A stretch of 64,000 bases of DNA from CAWKEY01 sp963696315 (GTDB taxonomy: Bacteria; Pseudomonadota; Gammaproteobacteria; Methylococcales; Methylomonadaceae). The stretch spans positions 38,231-102,230 of the forward strand of contig CAVOJU010000045.1 in NCBI GenBank assembly GCA_963696315.1, written 5' to 3'. This document shows positions 1-8,408 of this stretch, piece by piece. The notes under the pieces are model-generated. The model saw nothing but the letters and a program-made list of their open reading frames with translations. It ran no database searches and was not told the origin of the DNA. Made by a program: the position numbers and the translations under genes. The number at the start of each line of letters is the position of its first letter. Position 1 is the stretch's first letter.

Positions 1-54
1 GACCCGACTTCATTTATTGCCTATTCAGAGTCATCGGACTTTAACGATTTGTAG
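1..54 (+). CDS. C-terminal tail of an upstream gene (partial)
   Basis: Frame 1 is open from the window edge to a TAG at 52-54 and ends in ...SSDFNDL. It stops 15 bp before the next ATG, which suits two adjacent co-directional genes. With only 17 codons visible, no function can be given, and chance openness cannot be excluded. Confidence 0.35.
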   Translation, partial: DPTSFIAYSESSDFNDL

Positions 55-69
55 CGAATCCGAACCCCA

Positions 70-585
70 ATGACCTTGCAATCGAATATGGATGCGTTGA
101 AGCAATATCTGCCGCTATGCTGGTTTAGAAACAACCCGCTGGATTTGCCGAAATCAATGGCTTTTTTTAACCAAAATCTATTGTTCTATTATTTTGTTGC
201 GTATTTCCTTCAGACGAACATGATCGATGACCCCATAGAAGCGTTCTTTGAGGTCACCCTGAAAACATCGCTAACGCTGTTGTTTGTAGGGATCATGATG
301 TTTTTCAACAAAACCCTATACGTTTTTATACAAGTGTCTGCCGCCATTTTATTCTGTGAAAACATAGTCTCGATTTTCAGCGTGCCGGTGATAGTCTGGC
401 TCACCGTCAGTGAAAGCAGCCTCAGTTACTATGTTCTCGCCCTGGTGGCTTTATGGGATTTTGCCTTGATCACCTACATTTTCAAAAGCGTATTGGCTGT
501 CAATTTAATTGCCGGTGCCGCCTTAGCCCTGTTTTATTTTATAACGACTTACGGCGCGGCCTTTGGTCTGGCGCAGATAATTTAA
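70..585 (+). CDS. Small multi-pass inner-membrane protein, unknown function
   Basis: 171 aa with a short polar N-terminus and then about four to five hydrophobic segments (roughly residues 30-50, 64-80, 85-110, 120-137 and 145-168). This resembles Yip1-type small membrane proteins in layout, but no diagnostic motif is visible. It lies just downstream of the partial frame ending at 54, so it may be the distal gene of an operon that starts outside the window. The function is not recognised. Confidence 0.6.
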   Translation: MTLQSNMDALKQYLPLCWFRNNPLDLPKSMAFFNQNLLFYYFVAYFLQTNMIDDPIEAFFEVTLKTSLTLLFVGIMMFFNKTLYVFIQVSAAILFCENIVSIFSVPVIVWLTVSESSLSYYVLALVALWDFALITYIFKSVLAVNLIAGAALALFYFITTYGAAFGLAQII

Positions 586-785
586 TAGACCGGTTCAGGG
601 GCAATCATGCCGCCGCCTTCAAGCCATAACCTCGAAACACGTGGCTACTCGGCTTTTTCCATCTCACAAATATCAGCACGCTTGAAGGCCTTAATCAGCG
701 CATGCCGTTGGAACTGATGCTGAATTTTCTCCGATGCCTGCGCCCGAATGGTTATCATAAGTGTCTGCAAAATATGAGACCGGCT

Positions 786-1355
786 ATGTATTGTGTCAAA
801 TCCGTTCACACCATAGAAGACAGCATCAAAAAATCCCGCTTTATTGGCGTTATTGCACCCTGCACCAGCGAAAACCAAGCCATGCTGCATCTTAAACAAC
901 TTTACAGCGAACACCCCAACGCCAGTCATATTGCCTTTGCATACCGAATCAAGACCGACAGCGGAATTATTTACCGCTTTCATGATGCGGGCGAACCGAC
1001 GGGCACAGCCGGAAAACCGATTTTCCAGCATATCGAGGGAAAAGATTTGATTAATGTGCTGATTGCCGTAATCCGCTATTTTGGCGGCGTTAAGCTGGGG
1101 GCCGGCGGCCTGACCCGCGCTTACGGCAACACCGCCCGGCAGGCTATCGAAGCGGCGGACATCGGCGCTTATGTGGAACGGGTCAACATCCGCTTAACAC
1201 TGGATTACAAGCAAATGCAAGCTCTTGACTATCAACTGAAAAAGCTTGACGGGCAGATTGTGGAGCAGGATTTTGCCGGCCAGATAAAGCTGCTTATTCG
1301 CCTGCCGGCAACGCATGTGTCAACCCTGCGGCAATCCTTTCCAGATGTCTATTGA
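786..1355 (+). CDS. yigZ: YigZ/IMPACT-family protein
   Basis: About 189 aa from ATG 786. A longer frame from 702 exists, but homology begins only at the KKSRFIG segment near codon 13 of the shorter form, so 786 (or 774) is the more likely start. The UPF0029 core is seen in order: KKSRFI, EHPNASH, DAGEPTGTAGKP and then RYFGGVKLGAGGLTRAYG, which is diagnostic of the family. Family members (E. coli YigZ about 204 aa) have an IMPACT domain plus a short C-terminal ferredoxin-like domain, and both fit this length. The biochemical role in bacteria is unsettled, with links to translation control and ribosome binding proposed. Confidence 0.85.
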   Translation: MYCVKSVHTIEDSIKKSRFIGVIAPCTSENQAMLHLKQLYSEHPNASHIAFAYRIKTDSGIIYRFHDAGEPTGTAGKPIFQHIEGKDLINVLIAVIRYFGGVKLGAGGLTRAYGNTARQAIEAADIGAYVERVNIRLTLDYKQMQALDYQLKKLDGQIVEQDFAGQIKLLIRLPATHVSTLRQSFPDVY

Positions 1356-1370
1356 GAAGCCATCAGCTGC

Positions 1371-2087
1371 TCAAATATGCGCGGTCTCGAAAATCGCCTT
1401 GTAAGACACATACATCAGCGTCGACACCAGCATATACAAAACCGGCGTCAACAAAGGCATCAGGCCACCGCCAAGGAATACCAGGGCAAACACAAACGCC
1501 AGCAGCTTGTACATGGGGCCCTGGTGTTTGGCCGCCAGCTTGTTGCCCAGTGTTTTTGCCTGGCTCCAGGTATAATTCTTGAACAACATCAGCGGATAGC
1601 TGAACCAGCAGGCAAAACTCGTCAACATCAACAGCACAAAAATAAGTGCCGCAAGCGCCGATGAGTAAATCCAGCCGGCTAGCTGCAGCAAAGACTTATC
1701 CTCCAGATTATCCGGCGTAAATTCCCAGTAAAAGAAGAATTGCCCTATCTTGTACCACTCGCCCGCATAAATATTGGCTGCCATTCTAAATATCAACCAG
1801 CATAGCAGGATACTGATCGCCGCCAGCAATGCCAGGGGCAGGCTCTTATTAATCGCCCAATAAAAGCCGACCGCCCTTTCTGGCGTTGCCTTGAGATCAA
1901 TGTATTTGGCAACGCCGACACCGACAAACAAACAGGTCACCGAGACCAAAACACCGAGCGCCAGGGAAATCCGTCCGATCGCTAAAACGATGCCGATAAA
2001 CACCGTGCAGCCGATCCACACCAAAGGCGCCCGGCTGATTAATATCCCCGCCTGCCCAAGCCAGGCGCTGAGGCTGTTGCGTTTCAC
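1371..2087 (-). CDS. Multi-pass membrane protein (BPSS1780-like), unknown function
   Basis: 238 aa with about six transmembrane segments. The opening, in which a short amphipathic stretch is followed by RAPLVWIG, recalls the BPSS1780/DUF2189-type membrane proteins, but this is a resemblance only. Its ATG overlaps the trpS stop by 4 bp (ATGA-type), so it is translationally coupled to trpS and probably on the same transcript. It faces yigZ tail to tail, with 15 bp between the stops. Confidence 0.7.
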   Translation of the reverse strand: MKRNSLSAWLGQAGILISRAPLVWIGCTVFIGIVLAIGRISLALGVLVSVTCLFVGVGVAKYIDLKATPERAVGFYWAINKSLPLALLAAISILLCWLIFRMAANIYAGEWYKIGQFFFYWEFTPDNLEDKSLLQLAGWIYSSALAALIFVLLMLTSFACWFSYPLMLFKNYTWSQAKTLGNKLAAKHQGPMYKLLAFVFALVFLGGGLMPLLTPVLYMLVSTLMYVSYKAIFETAHI

Positions 2088-3097
2088 AAACCGATCCGCG
2101 AAATGCCGACAGCTTTGCGTAATTCCTTGATAAAAGGCACGCTGATGGCGCGCGCTTTTTGCGCACCTTCCTGCAATTGCTGTTCGATGTGTTCTGGAGA
2201 CTGCAACAGAGCCTCATAGCGCTCCCTGGCCGGCGCGATATGTTCGTTGATATGTTCAAACAGAACTTGCTTCATTACGCCCCAGGCAATGCCATCGGCA
2301 TAACGCAGACGCATTTGCGCCACTTCGGAAGCGGTCGCAAAGGCCTGATAAATACTGAACAGGGTGCAGCCTTGGGGATCTTTGGGCTCACCCGGCTCCA
2401 GCGAATTGGTTTTGATCTTGTAAATCAGCTTTCTTAATTTTTTCTCGGGCTCAAATAAGGGAATGGTGTTGTGATAGCTCTTGCTCATTTTGCGGCCATC
2501 GAGGCCCGCCAAGGTTGCAGAATTGTCATCGACGACTGCTTCCGGCAAGACAAAATGCTCGCCGTAGGTATGATTAAATCGCCCTGCTATATCTCTAGCC
2601 ATTTCAATATGCTGGACCTGATCCCTACCGACCGGCACCTTATGCGCATTAAACAGCAGTATGTCCGCCGCCATCAGTATCGGATAACTGAACAGGCCCA
2701 TGGTCACGCCTTTATCGGCATCATTCTCGGCGCCTTCTTCATTCTCGGCGACCGCCGCCTTATACGCATGCGCCCTGTTCATCAAGCCTTTTGCCGTCAC
2801 ACAGCTCAGCATCCAGGCCAGCTCCAGAATTTCAGGCACATCGGATTGCCGGTAAAAAACCGCATTGGACGTATCCAGACCCAAAGCCAGCCAGGTCGCG
2901 GCAATTTCCAGACTGGACTGCCTGACCAGTTCCGGCTCCTGGCACTTGATCAGGGCATGGTAATCGGCCAGAAAATAAAAAGGCGCAACATTGGCGTCTT
3001 TACTGGCTGCAATCGCCGGCCTGATGGCGCCGACATAATTGCCCAAATGGGGCGTTCCAGTGGTGGTAATGCCAGTTAAAACTGTCGCTTTAGTCAT
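2084..3097 (-). CDS. trpS: Tryptophanyl-tRNA synthetase
   Basis: 337 aa, the normal size for bacterial TrpRS. The class I signatures are both present: TPHLGNYVGA near residue 15 (HIGH equivalent) and GRKMSKSYHN near residue 200 (KMSKS). It charges tRNA-Trp in the cytoplasm through a tryptophanyl-adenylate. The frame is intact, unlike several other essential genes in this window. No strong Shine-Dalgarno is visible before the ATG. The 4-bp overlap with the next gene indicates co-transcription. Confidence 0.95.
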   Translation of the reverse strand: MTKATVLTGITTTGTPHLGNYVGAIRPAIAASKDANVAPFYFLADYHALIKCQEPELVRQSSLEIAATWLALGLDTSNAVFYRQSDVPEILELAWMLSCVTAKGLMNRAHAYKAAVAENEEGAENDADKGVTMGLFSYPILMAADILLFNAHKVPVGRDQVQHIEMARDIAGRFNHTYGEHFVLPEAVVDDNSATLAGLDGRKMSKSYHNTIPLFEPEKKLRKLIYKIKTNSLEPGEPKDPQGCTLFSIYQAFATASEVAQMRLRYADGIAWGVMKQVLFEHINEHIAPARERYEALLQSPEHIEQQLQEGAQKARAISVPFIKELRKAVGISRIGL

Positions 3098-3350
3098 TTA
3101 GAAACACTCAATAATCCGGTTGGTGGCGGGCTTCAAGTTTTACCCTCCGAAATGGCAAACCGGGTGTAAAACCAAGCATTCAAAGCTGACATATTACATA
3201 AATCCAGATTAATATCCAGAGGCGAAAACCAATTAGTAAGCCGGCGGCAAATCATGCACCTCCATTATGTTTTTTATAGTACACTTTTCTACCGAAGTTT
3301 TACCCGCCGAACAGCGGGAGCGGCAACTAAAGCATTAGGCGGAGAAAAAA

Positions 3351-3650
3351 ATGCTGGAATATGATGAAAAACGTAATTATATCCGGATGGAAGTAGACTG
3401 TGACGTTACCTTTAAGCTGGCCAACTCGCATGAACTCTATCGGGGGCGCTGCACATCCATCAGTGGCGCCGGCGTATCATTTATTGCCGACCGGTGTTTT
3501 GATCCGGGCAAGGCCATGGAAATCCATGTCGAGCCCAAGAATGCCGTCACCCCGCCGATGACAGCCTTTATCGAGGTCGTCAGAAGCACCAAGCTGGACG
3601 ATAACCAGTACGAAATTGCCGCCACCATAAAAAGCATCAAAGGGAACTAA
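3351..3650 (+). CDS. PilZ-domain protein
   Basis: 99 aa, a single PilZ domain. The first c-di-GMP motif RxxxR is present (RNYIR, residues 8-12). The second motif, normally (D/N)xSxxG, reads SISGAG (about residues 39-44), so the acidic/amide residue is replaced by Ser and nucleotide binding may be weak. The start is supported by GGAG about 7 nt before the ATG. Next comes queD on the same strand, 42 bp away from its likely start. Likely a c-di-GMP effector or a type IV pilus accessory; the target is unknown. Confidence 0.85.
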   Translation: MLEYDEKRNYIRMEVDCDVTFKLANSHELYRGRCTSISGAGVSFIADRCFDPGKAMEIHVEPKNAVTPPMTAFIEVVRSTKLDDNQYEIAATIKSIKGN

Positions 3651-3692
3651 GCGCCCTCACTATTGAACACAACCGAGCCCCTGCCACTTTTC

Positions 3693-4097
3693 ATGTATAC
3701 CATCACCAAAGAAGTCTATTTTTGCTACGGCCACCGGCTCATGAACCATCCCGGCAAATGCCGCAACCTGCACGGCCACAGCGTCAAAGCCTCGGTTTCA
3801 ATCCGGCAGGAACAGCTCAACGAGCAAGGCATGGTCTGCGATTTTTCCGATATTCGGGACTGTGTTGAACGTTACATTGACCAACATCTGGATCACAACT
3901 TCCTGCTGCATAAGGACGATCCCATCATCCCCATGCTCATCGAAAACCAGGAGCGTTTCCTCGCCCTGGACGAACACCCCACCGCCGAAGTCCTCAGTAA
4001 AATGATTTATCAGCACCTGAAACAAGCCGGTTTTAACGTTGCCCAGGTTGTGCTGTGGGAAACCGCCAGCGCACACGCCTGCTACAGCGAAAGCTGA
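3693..4097 (+). CDS. queD: 6-carboxy-5,6,7,8-tetrahydropterin synthase (QueD/PTPS family)
   Basis: 134 aa from ATG 3693; an in-frame upstream ATG at 3663 adds ten residues with no homology. The zinc ligands are visible: H in CYGHRL and HGH in CRNLHGHS. The catalytic Cys of the QueD type precedes the HGH (GKCRNLHGH). The conserved LDHNFL and the terminal ETASAHACY Glu are present. The enzyme converts dihydroneopterin triphosphate to 6-carboxytetrahydropterin in queuosine synthesis. No other queuosine gene is adjacent; PilZ and YqiB-like genes flank it. A pyruvoyl-tetrahydropterin-synthase-like activity cannot be excluded. Confidence 0.88.
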   Translation: MYTITKEVYFCYGHRLMNHPGKCRNLHGHSVKASVSIRQEQLNEQGMVCDFSDIRDCVERYIDQHLDHNFLLHKDDPIIPMLIENQERFLALDEHPTAEVLSKMIYQHLKQAGFNVAQVVLWETASAHACYSES

Positions 4098-4105
4098 GCG
4101 CCGGC

Positions 4106-4561
4106 ATGGGCATTATCAATCCGGTCAACAAATCCTACTGCCTGGAACAAATCTGCGCCTCCAACTATCGCAAGCTATTCCAATTAATCCCGGATTTGCT
4201 GGCTTTTGAGGACCAGGCCATCGGCCTTGCGCCCAATAAAACCTCGCTTTACCTCGACGTCATTGAACATACCCCGTACACCATGACAGTTGAGCTCAGC
4301 CACTGCTTTAATAAGAATCTGGACGAATTTCTGGAGCCTGCCGTCAAAATACGGGTATATCTGGATGCCCAACTCGCCGAAGTGTTGAGCGATCACGCCC
4401 GCGCCAGCGTATCGCGCGTTTTTAAGGATCCGGGCCTAAGCCTGGAAATCATGAATTACAAATGGCGCTTAAACTACTTCCTGCAAAAGTGGCTGGATCA
4501 CTGCTTGAACAAAAACTATACCTTTAGCGCCGATGCCATGAATACACCGGAGCTGGCGTAG
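4106..4561 (+). CDS. DUF1249 (YqiB-like) protein
   Basis: About 152 aa from ATG 4106, 8 bp after the queD stop. The fold markers of the E. coli YqiB family are present: an N-terminal CxxNYRKLFQL-like helix, YTMTVELS in the middle, a VYLDAQLAEVL strand, and the closing NYFLQKWLDHCL. Function is unknown in the family; in enterobacteria the gene sits beside cpdA/nudF. The last 147 coding bases and 19 bp beyond the stop are repeated at 7119-7284, which makes this gene one edge of a direct-repeat-bounded segment. Confidence 0.8.
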   Translation: MGIINPVNKSYCLEQICASNYRKLFQLIPDLLAFEDQAIGLAPNKTSLYLDVIEHTPYTMTVELSHCFNKNLDEFLEPAVKIRVYLDAQLAEVLSDHARASVSRVFKDPGLSLEIMNYKWRLNYFLQKWLDHCLNKNYTFSADAMNTPELA

Positions 4562-4580
4562 CAGGTTTATACCTCGTATC
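4415..4580 (+). repeat. Direct repeat, copy 1 (DUF1249 3' end)
   Basis: 166 bp matching 7119-7284 at a constant offset of 2704 bp, with about four mismatches (for example 4427 G/T, 4573 C/T and 4577 T/C). It covers the last part of the DUF1249 gene and a few bases after its stop. Confidence 0.9.
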
Positions 4581-5318
4581 ATTTGGATGGCGAATTTCCA
4601 AAAAACAAAACGCCCACTTCCTCAGCCAGGCAGGGTGGATTAGTAGCGCATGGCAATATCCTTTGCTGATGTTTACAGCTTGCGGGTGACGTAATCCACC
4701 GAATAAATGGAATATCACATACTGAGGAGCTGCGGGAGCCAACGTAGGGCACATTAGCGTAACGTATGGGCCGGATGAATTAGTGCCGACCATGCGACAG
4801 AGTTCGCTTCGTCATTCTTCCCACGTGCCCTTGAGCTAAGCCAAGAGAAATGTGTGCTTCCGAAAAGCAGGCAAATGTGATTATGCAAAACTTGCCTCGC
4901 CTTGCGTTTGTTGGAGGGTTACAACTAACTCCGTATCCCCACAATCAGTGCGGCCACGGAAGTGTAAAAATCTGGCGAGTTTGTCCGCATAAAATCACCT
5001 CTGTCCAAACCGATGTTATTGTCTCTGGCAAGAAAGACGACCGGGATTGGATTTCTAAGGAGAGCAACTTATGCTCTTTTCAAGCAAATTTCCAACTTTG
5101 TTTGACAATCCGGATAAAAAAATTGAAACTTTCATACACGAAATCTGGCTTAAAAGAATGGGAATTCCGATAAGAATAATTAAGGGCTAATAATTTTTTT
5201 GCATGCCATTATTGAATGGCCGATTTTTAGCCAAATAGCTTTTTAAAATATAACGGAAATGTGCATCCGTTAACCCGAGTCGTCATTAGGTGCTCGGGTT
5301 TATAGTGGAGTAAATATA
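4581..5318. other. Non-coding or degenerate interval with hairpins
   Basis: 738 bp without a convincing gene. It holds an inverted repeat (GGTGGATTA at 4634-4642 against TAATCCACC at 4692-4700), like the hairpin-forming intergenic repeats scattered elsewhere in the window. A second hairpin (AACCCGAG at 5272-5279 with CTCGGGTT at 5293-5300) lies just upstream of the next ribosome-binding site. A possible 39-codon ORF lies at 5071-5190. Confidence 0.5.
5071..5190 (+). CDS. Possible 39-aa small ORF
   Basis: ATG at 5071 preceded by AAGGAG with a good 9-nt spacing, and TAA at 5188. The peptide begins MLFSSKFPTLF and is basic at its C-terminus (KRMGIPIRIIKG). No homology is recognised. The strong Shine-Dalgarno is the only support; it may be a remnant of a longer gene. 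Confidence 0.25.
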   Translation: MLFSSKFPTLFDNPDKKIETFIHEIWLKRMGIPIRIIKG

Positions 5319-7061
5319 ATGCGTCTATCACTATTGGTATTGAATATTTTGATCGGTGCATCCTTATCAATCAATGCCCCCGATCTTGCTGCTGCCAAAT
5401 CGGCAAAAACCGGCAAAAGTAAAAGTCAAATTCTATATCAAGGTCACAATACGAAAAAAACACCCCCCAATCCTGGTGATGTTTGGACGCGTATTCGTTT
5501 GGGCATGAAAATCCCTAACGCGACTGCCGTGCAAACAGGGCTACCTGTAAAAAACGATTTGGCAGAATTGGATGATCTCAGCAATAGTTCTGCAGATTCA
5601 TGTAATGGCTTAAAGAAACTCGAAGCGCTGGCGGAGAAACAGGCATTATCAAAGTCAACGCTTGACATTGACCCACCTACTGCGATTACACCTATGCGTA
5701 ACGCCACAGCAATAGGTCGGATGAGATTAAGTGCGAAAACCACGTCAACAACTAGCAAATATACGCCACCTAGCCCAGATCAGTTTCGACAGGTAAACAT
5801 ACTCAAAAATAAAGGCACAACTGCTCAAGAAAACAAAAAAATCAGTTCCCGCATGGATTTTTACCCAGCATTACCTCAACGTACCGGTCTTGTGAGACTA
5901 AGAAGCCAGCTTAATACCCCCTCTTTAAACGGCAAGCCAGCATTAACAACATCAACGATTCGTCCCGATCTTCGCTCTTTAGCAAAAACAGCTACCCTTG
6001 CAAAGCCGCCTTGCGCAGCTCTCGCAGAAGCTGATAAGAGTAGACAGGCAATGATTAATGACCGAATCAATAAACAAATTGTTTCTTACACTCAAAATCC
6101 TGGCTTTATCTATCGCGTTGCCGAACGAGCACGCCCCTATCTTTACCATATCTTGGAAGGACTCAGTAAAAATCGACTGCCCTTAGAATTAGCACTACTC
6201 CCTATAGTTGAAAGTGCGTATCAGCCCACCGCCCAATCCCCTAAAAATGCAGCAGGACTCTGGCAGTTTATCCCCAGCACAGGTAAAGATTTCAACCTGG
6301 AACAAAGCAGTGTTTATGACGAACGGCTTGACATTCCTGAATCCACACAAGCGGCAATCCGTTTTCTTTCCCGGTTAAAAGATCATTTCAAAGGTGATTG
6401 GTTACTTGCTTTAGCAGCTTATAATTCAGGACAACTGACTGTGGATAATGCGATCAGTCGTAATCTAGCAGAGGGTTTGCCGGCAGATTTCTGGTCTTTA
6501 CGTTTGCCTGAAGAAACGCAGAACTATGTCCCGCGCTTATTGGCCTTGGCTAATATCTTTGCACATCCCGCCAGTTATGGGATAAAACTGCCCCACGTTA
6601 GTAATGAGCCGTACTTTGTCAAAGTTAAAATTGACCGCGAATTCGACATTAACTATCTGGCAGAAAAAGATATCAGCACGGTTGCCAAGCTTGCTAATTT
6701 AACGCACGAGCAATTCAGTCTGCTGAACCCTGGTCATCTTTCTCCAACTTTGTCACGCAATAATTCTTATACTTTTCTCATGCCGGCTCACAATGCCAAA
6801 CAGTTACGCCAGAGCTTAGCGAGCATTGCACAATTTATGGCGGACTCCACTCCTTCAGTAAAAAGTGTGCTCTTAACTGAAAACCCACAAGCCAAAATTT
6901 ATTTGCCCTCATCATCGATGTCTGTGGGAAGCCTATTGGCTTCAAGCGAAGTCTCCGATGGTTCCGATTGCTCAACAGTATTTTTATCGCTTAAAGTGTC
7001 AAGGTTCTGTAGCCAATATCGAACATTTTCTATTGCGCCAGATTCAACGACGACTTTGTAA
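5319..7061 (+). CDS. MltD-like lytic transglycosylase, C-terminus probably lost
   Basis: 580 aa with a signal peptide (cleavage near residue 25) and a long low-complexity Ser/Thr/Lys-rich spacer (about 30-240). The SLT domain has LLPIVESAYQP with the catalytic Glu, then AAGLWQFIPSTG and ALAAYNSG. It is followed by the MltD-type segment ending in LLNPGH and FLMPAHN. In MltD, LysM repeats normally follow; here the last ~40 residues look out of frame and no LysM is present. An alternative frame at 6958-7143 is open, so truncation or frameshift is likely. GTGGAG upstream supports the start. It is AT-richer than its neighbours and enclosed by the 166-bp direct repeat, which suggests insertion. Confidence 0.8.
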   Translation: MRLSLLVLNILIGASLSINAPDLAAAKSAKTGKSKSQILYQGHNTKKTPPNPGDVWTRIRLGMKIPNATAVQTGLPVKNDLAELDDLSNSSADSCNGLKKLEALAEKQALSKSTLDIDPPTAITPMRNATAIGRMRLSAKTTSTTSKYTPPSPDQFRQVNILKNKGTTAQENKKISSRMDFYPALPQRTGLVRLRSQLNTPSLNGKPALTTSTIRPDLRSLAKTATLAKPPCAALAEADKSRQAMINDRINKQIVSYTQNPGFIYRVAERARPYLYHILEGLSKNRLPLELALLPIVESAYQPTAQSPKNAAGLWQFIPSTGKDFNLEQSSVYDERLDIPESTQAAIRFLSRLKDHFKGDWLLALAAYNSGQLTVDNAISRNLAEGLPADFWSLRLPEETQNYVPRLLALANIFAHPASYGIKLPHVSNEPYFVKVKIDREFDINYLAEKDISTVAKLANLTHEQFSLLNPGHLSPTLSRNNSYTFLMPAHNAKQLRQSLASIAQFMADSTPSVKSVLLTENPQAKIYLPSSSMSVGSLLASSEVSDGSDCSTVFLSLKVSRFCSQYRTFSIAPDSTTTL

Positions 7062-7118
7062 CGATAGAAGGTATACCGGGACACGGAAATCGGGGGGCAG
7101 TTCTAACATTCCATATCC

Positions 7119-7284
7119 CGCGTTTTTAAGTATCCGGGCCTAAGCCTGGAAATCATGAATTACAAATGGCGCTTAAACTACTTCCTGCAAAAGTGGCTGG
7201 ATCACTGCTTGAACAAAAACTATACATTTAGCGCCGATGCCATGAATACACCGGAGCTGGCGTAGCAGGTTTATACTTCGCATC
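7119..7284 (+). repeat. Direct repeat, copy 2 (DUF1249 3' end)
   Basis: Near-identical second copy of 4415-4580. It contains only the tail of the DUF1249 frame, so it is a gene fragment rather than a gene. It marks the right edge of the transglycosylase segment. Confidence 0.9.
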
Positions 7285-7362
7285 GTTACAATTTTGGATT
7301 TCCCCAGTAACAGCCAGATTGATTCTCTTCGCTTGCTAAACTACTATTCAAGAATCCCCCCC

Positions 7363-7367
7363 ATTAA
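7363..7367. repeat. Target-site duplication ATTAA (left)
   Basis: ATTAA lies immediately outside the left terminal inverted repeat at 7368. The same five bases follow the right terminal repeat at 10669-10673. Confidence 0.8.
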
Positions 7368-7448
7368 CCTAAAAAAATCAGTTGAGTTAATCCCTGCCAA
7401 AAATATGCAGCATAAACTTGACAGGCAAATGAAGATTATGTGGTGTAT

Positions 7449-8087
7449 TTAGCCCTCACAATTGATCAAATCTGGAGGTTTTAACAGAGCGCCTTTCAGG
7501 TATTTTTTCATCGCTTCACTCAAAATACGGTACCAGCATTGCAGTGGGGTCAACTGCGGCGCAATGGCTTTGAGTTCATCAAAAAACGCACAGACGCGCG
7601 CATAGGCTGCCCTTACATAAGCGGCTCGACCGTGCGTGCTGGTTATGGTAAGTGTCTTTTGTGCGGCATGGCTGGTTTGTTTACCAACACCATGCAACAG
7701 CAGCGGTCTGGAAACGATGGCTTCATAATGCTTATCCGGCTCCGCCAGTCTGACAAACAGTGACCACCAGTTATAGATAAGCGCAATCATGCGCGCGATA
7801 AAACGGCACGGTTTGATTTTCTGGGTCACAAATCCGCCCCAGCCCCATTGGTTTTTGATTTCATCAAAGTTATTTTCACAATCGGCACGATCCCGATAAT
7901 GCTGAACAATGGTCACCACCTCCGAGTCTAGCGAGGTGACCAAGACACTGTATTCGAAAGCAGCCATGTCTTCAGCGGGTTCAAGAAGCGATACCTGCTG
8001 GGGTAAGGCTTGGTCGGTGTCCGGCGCGATGACGATATTTTCTTGAAGCCGACGCCGCACCAGGACGACTCGACGCGGCTGTTGTCC
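7449..8087 (-). pseudogene. IS1380-like transposase, C-terminal part
   Basis: The frame begins within the nested IS end and continues as TGQQPRRVVLVRR, then HYRDRADCENNFDEIKNQW, which carries the last catalytic Glu of the DDE core, and ends at TAA 7449. It continues in frame from the N-terminal part at 9690-10605 once the inserted IS3-family element is removed; the joint reads ...LSTC-TGQQ... The transposase is therefore inactive in this copy. Confidence 0.85.
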
Positions 8088-8092
8088 AGTAA

Positions 8093-8408
8093 AGTGGACC
8101 CCTCTGTCCAGACAAATATTCATTGAGTTTAAGATAGAGTCCTGTACTCATTACAGCTGAATAGCGCTGTCCCAATTTTTCTATACGAAGTTTTCATTTT
8201 AATAAATTGTTATTATTGCGCCGCAGGCATTTTAATATTCCATAATGTTTGCTGCGGCGGAATGTGGTCAAAGGGTGAATCAGTGTGGGTAAGCTCGTGG
8301 TAAACTGCCTAAGCAGTTTTCCATCAGCTTATCCACACGTTCCGAAGGAAATTCACGCTTTGTCCACATGGCGTCCGCCTATAGTACTTTCAATGAATGC
8401 CGCTCTTT
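8093..8408. other. Non-coding tail of the IS3-family element with a long hairpin
   Basis: No gene of normal length. A near-perfect 56-bp hairpin spans 8283-8338: outer arms GTGTGGGTAAGCT and AGCTTATCCACAC, inner arms TGGTAAACTGC and GCAGTTTTCCA, loop CTAA. The minus strand over it is also open as a 29-codon frame starting MWTKREFPSERVD (start near 8370). Such a frame could be a remnant of passenger sequence. Confidence 0.5.

Noticed and set aside
4634..4700. Inverted repeat considered as MITE ends
   Set aside because: Only 9-bp arms and no target duplication; best left as an intergenic hairpin.
4850..5173. 107-aa plus-strand ORF
   Set aside because: Cys- and Lys-rich with no family pattern, no convincing ribosome-binding site, and it overlaps a better-supported small ORF in another frame.
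5272..5300. Hairpin before the MltD-like gene considered as a GEMM riboswitch
   Set aside because: A simple 8-bp stem without the conserved tetraloop and receptor bases of c-di-GMP riboswitches.
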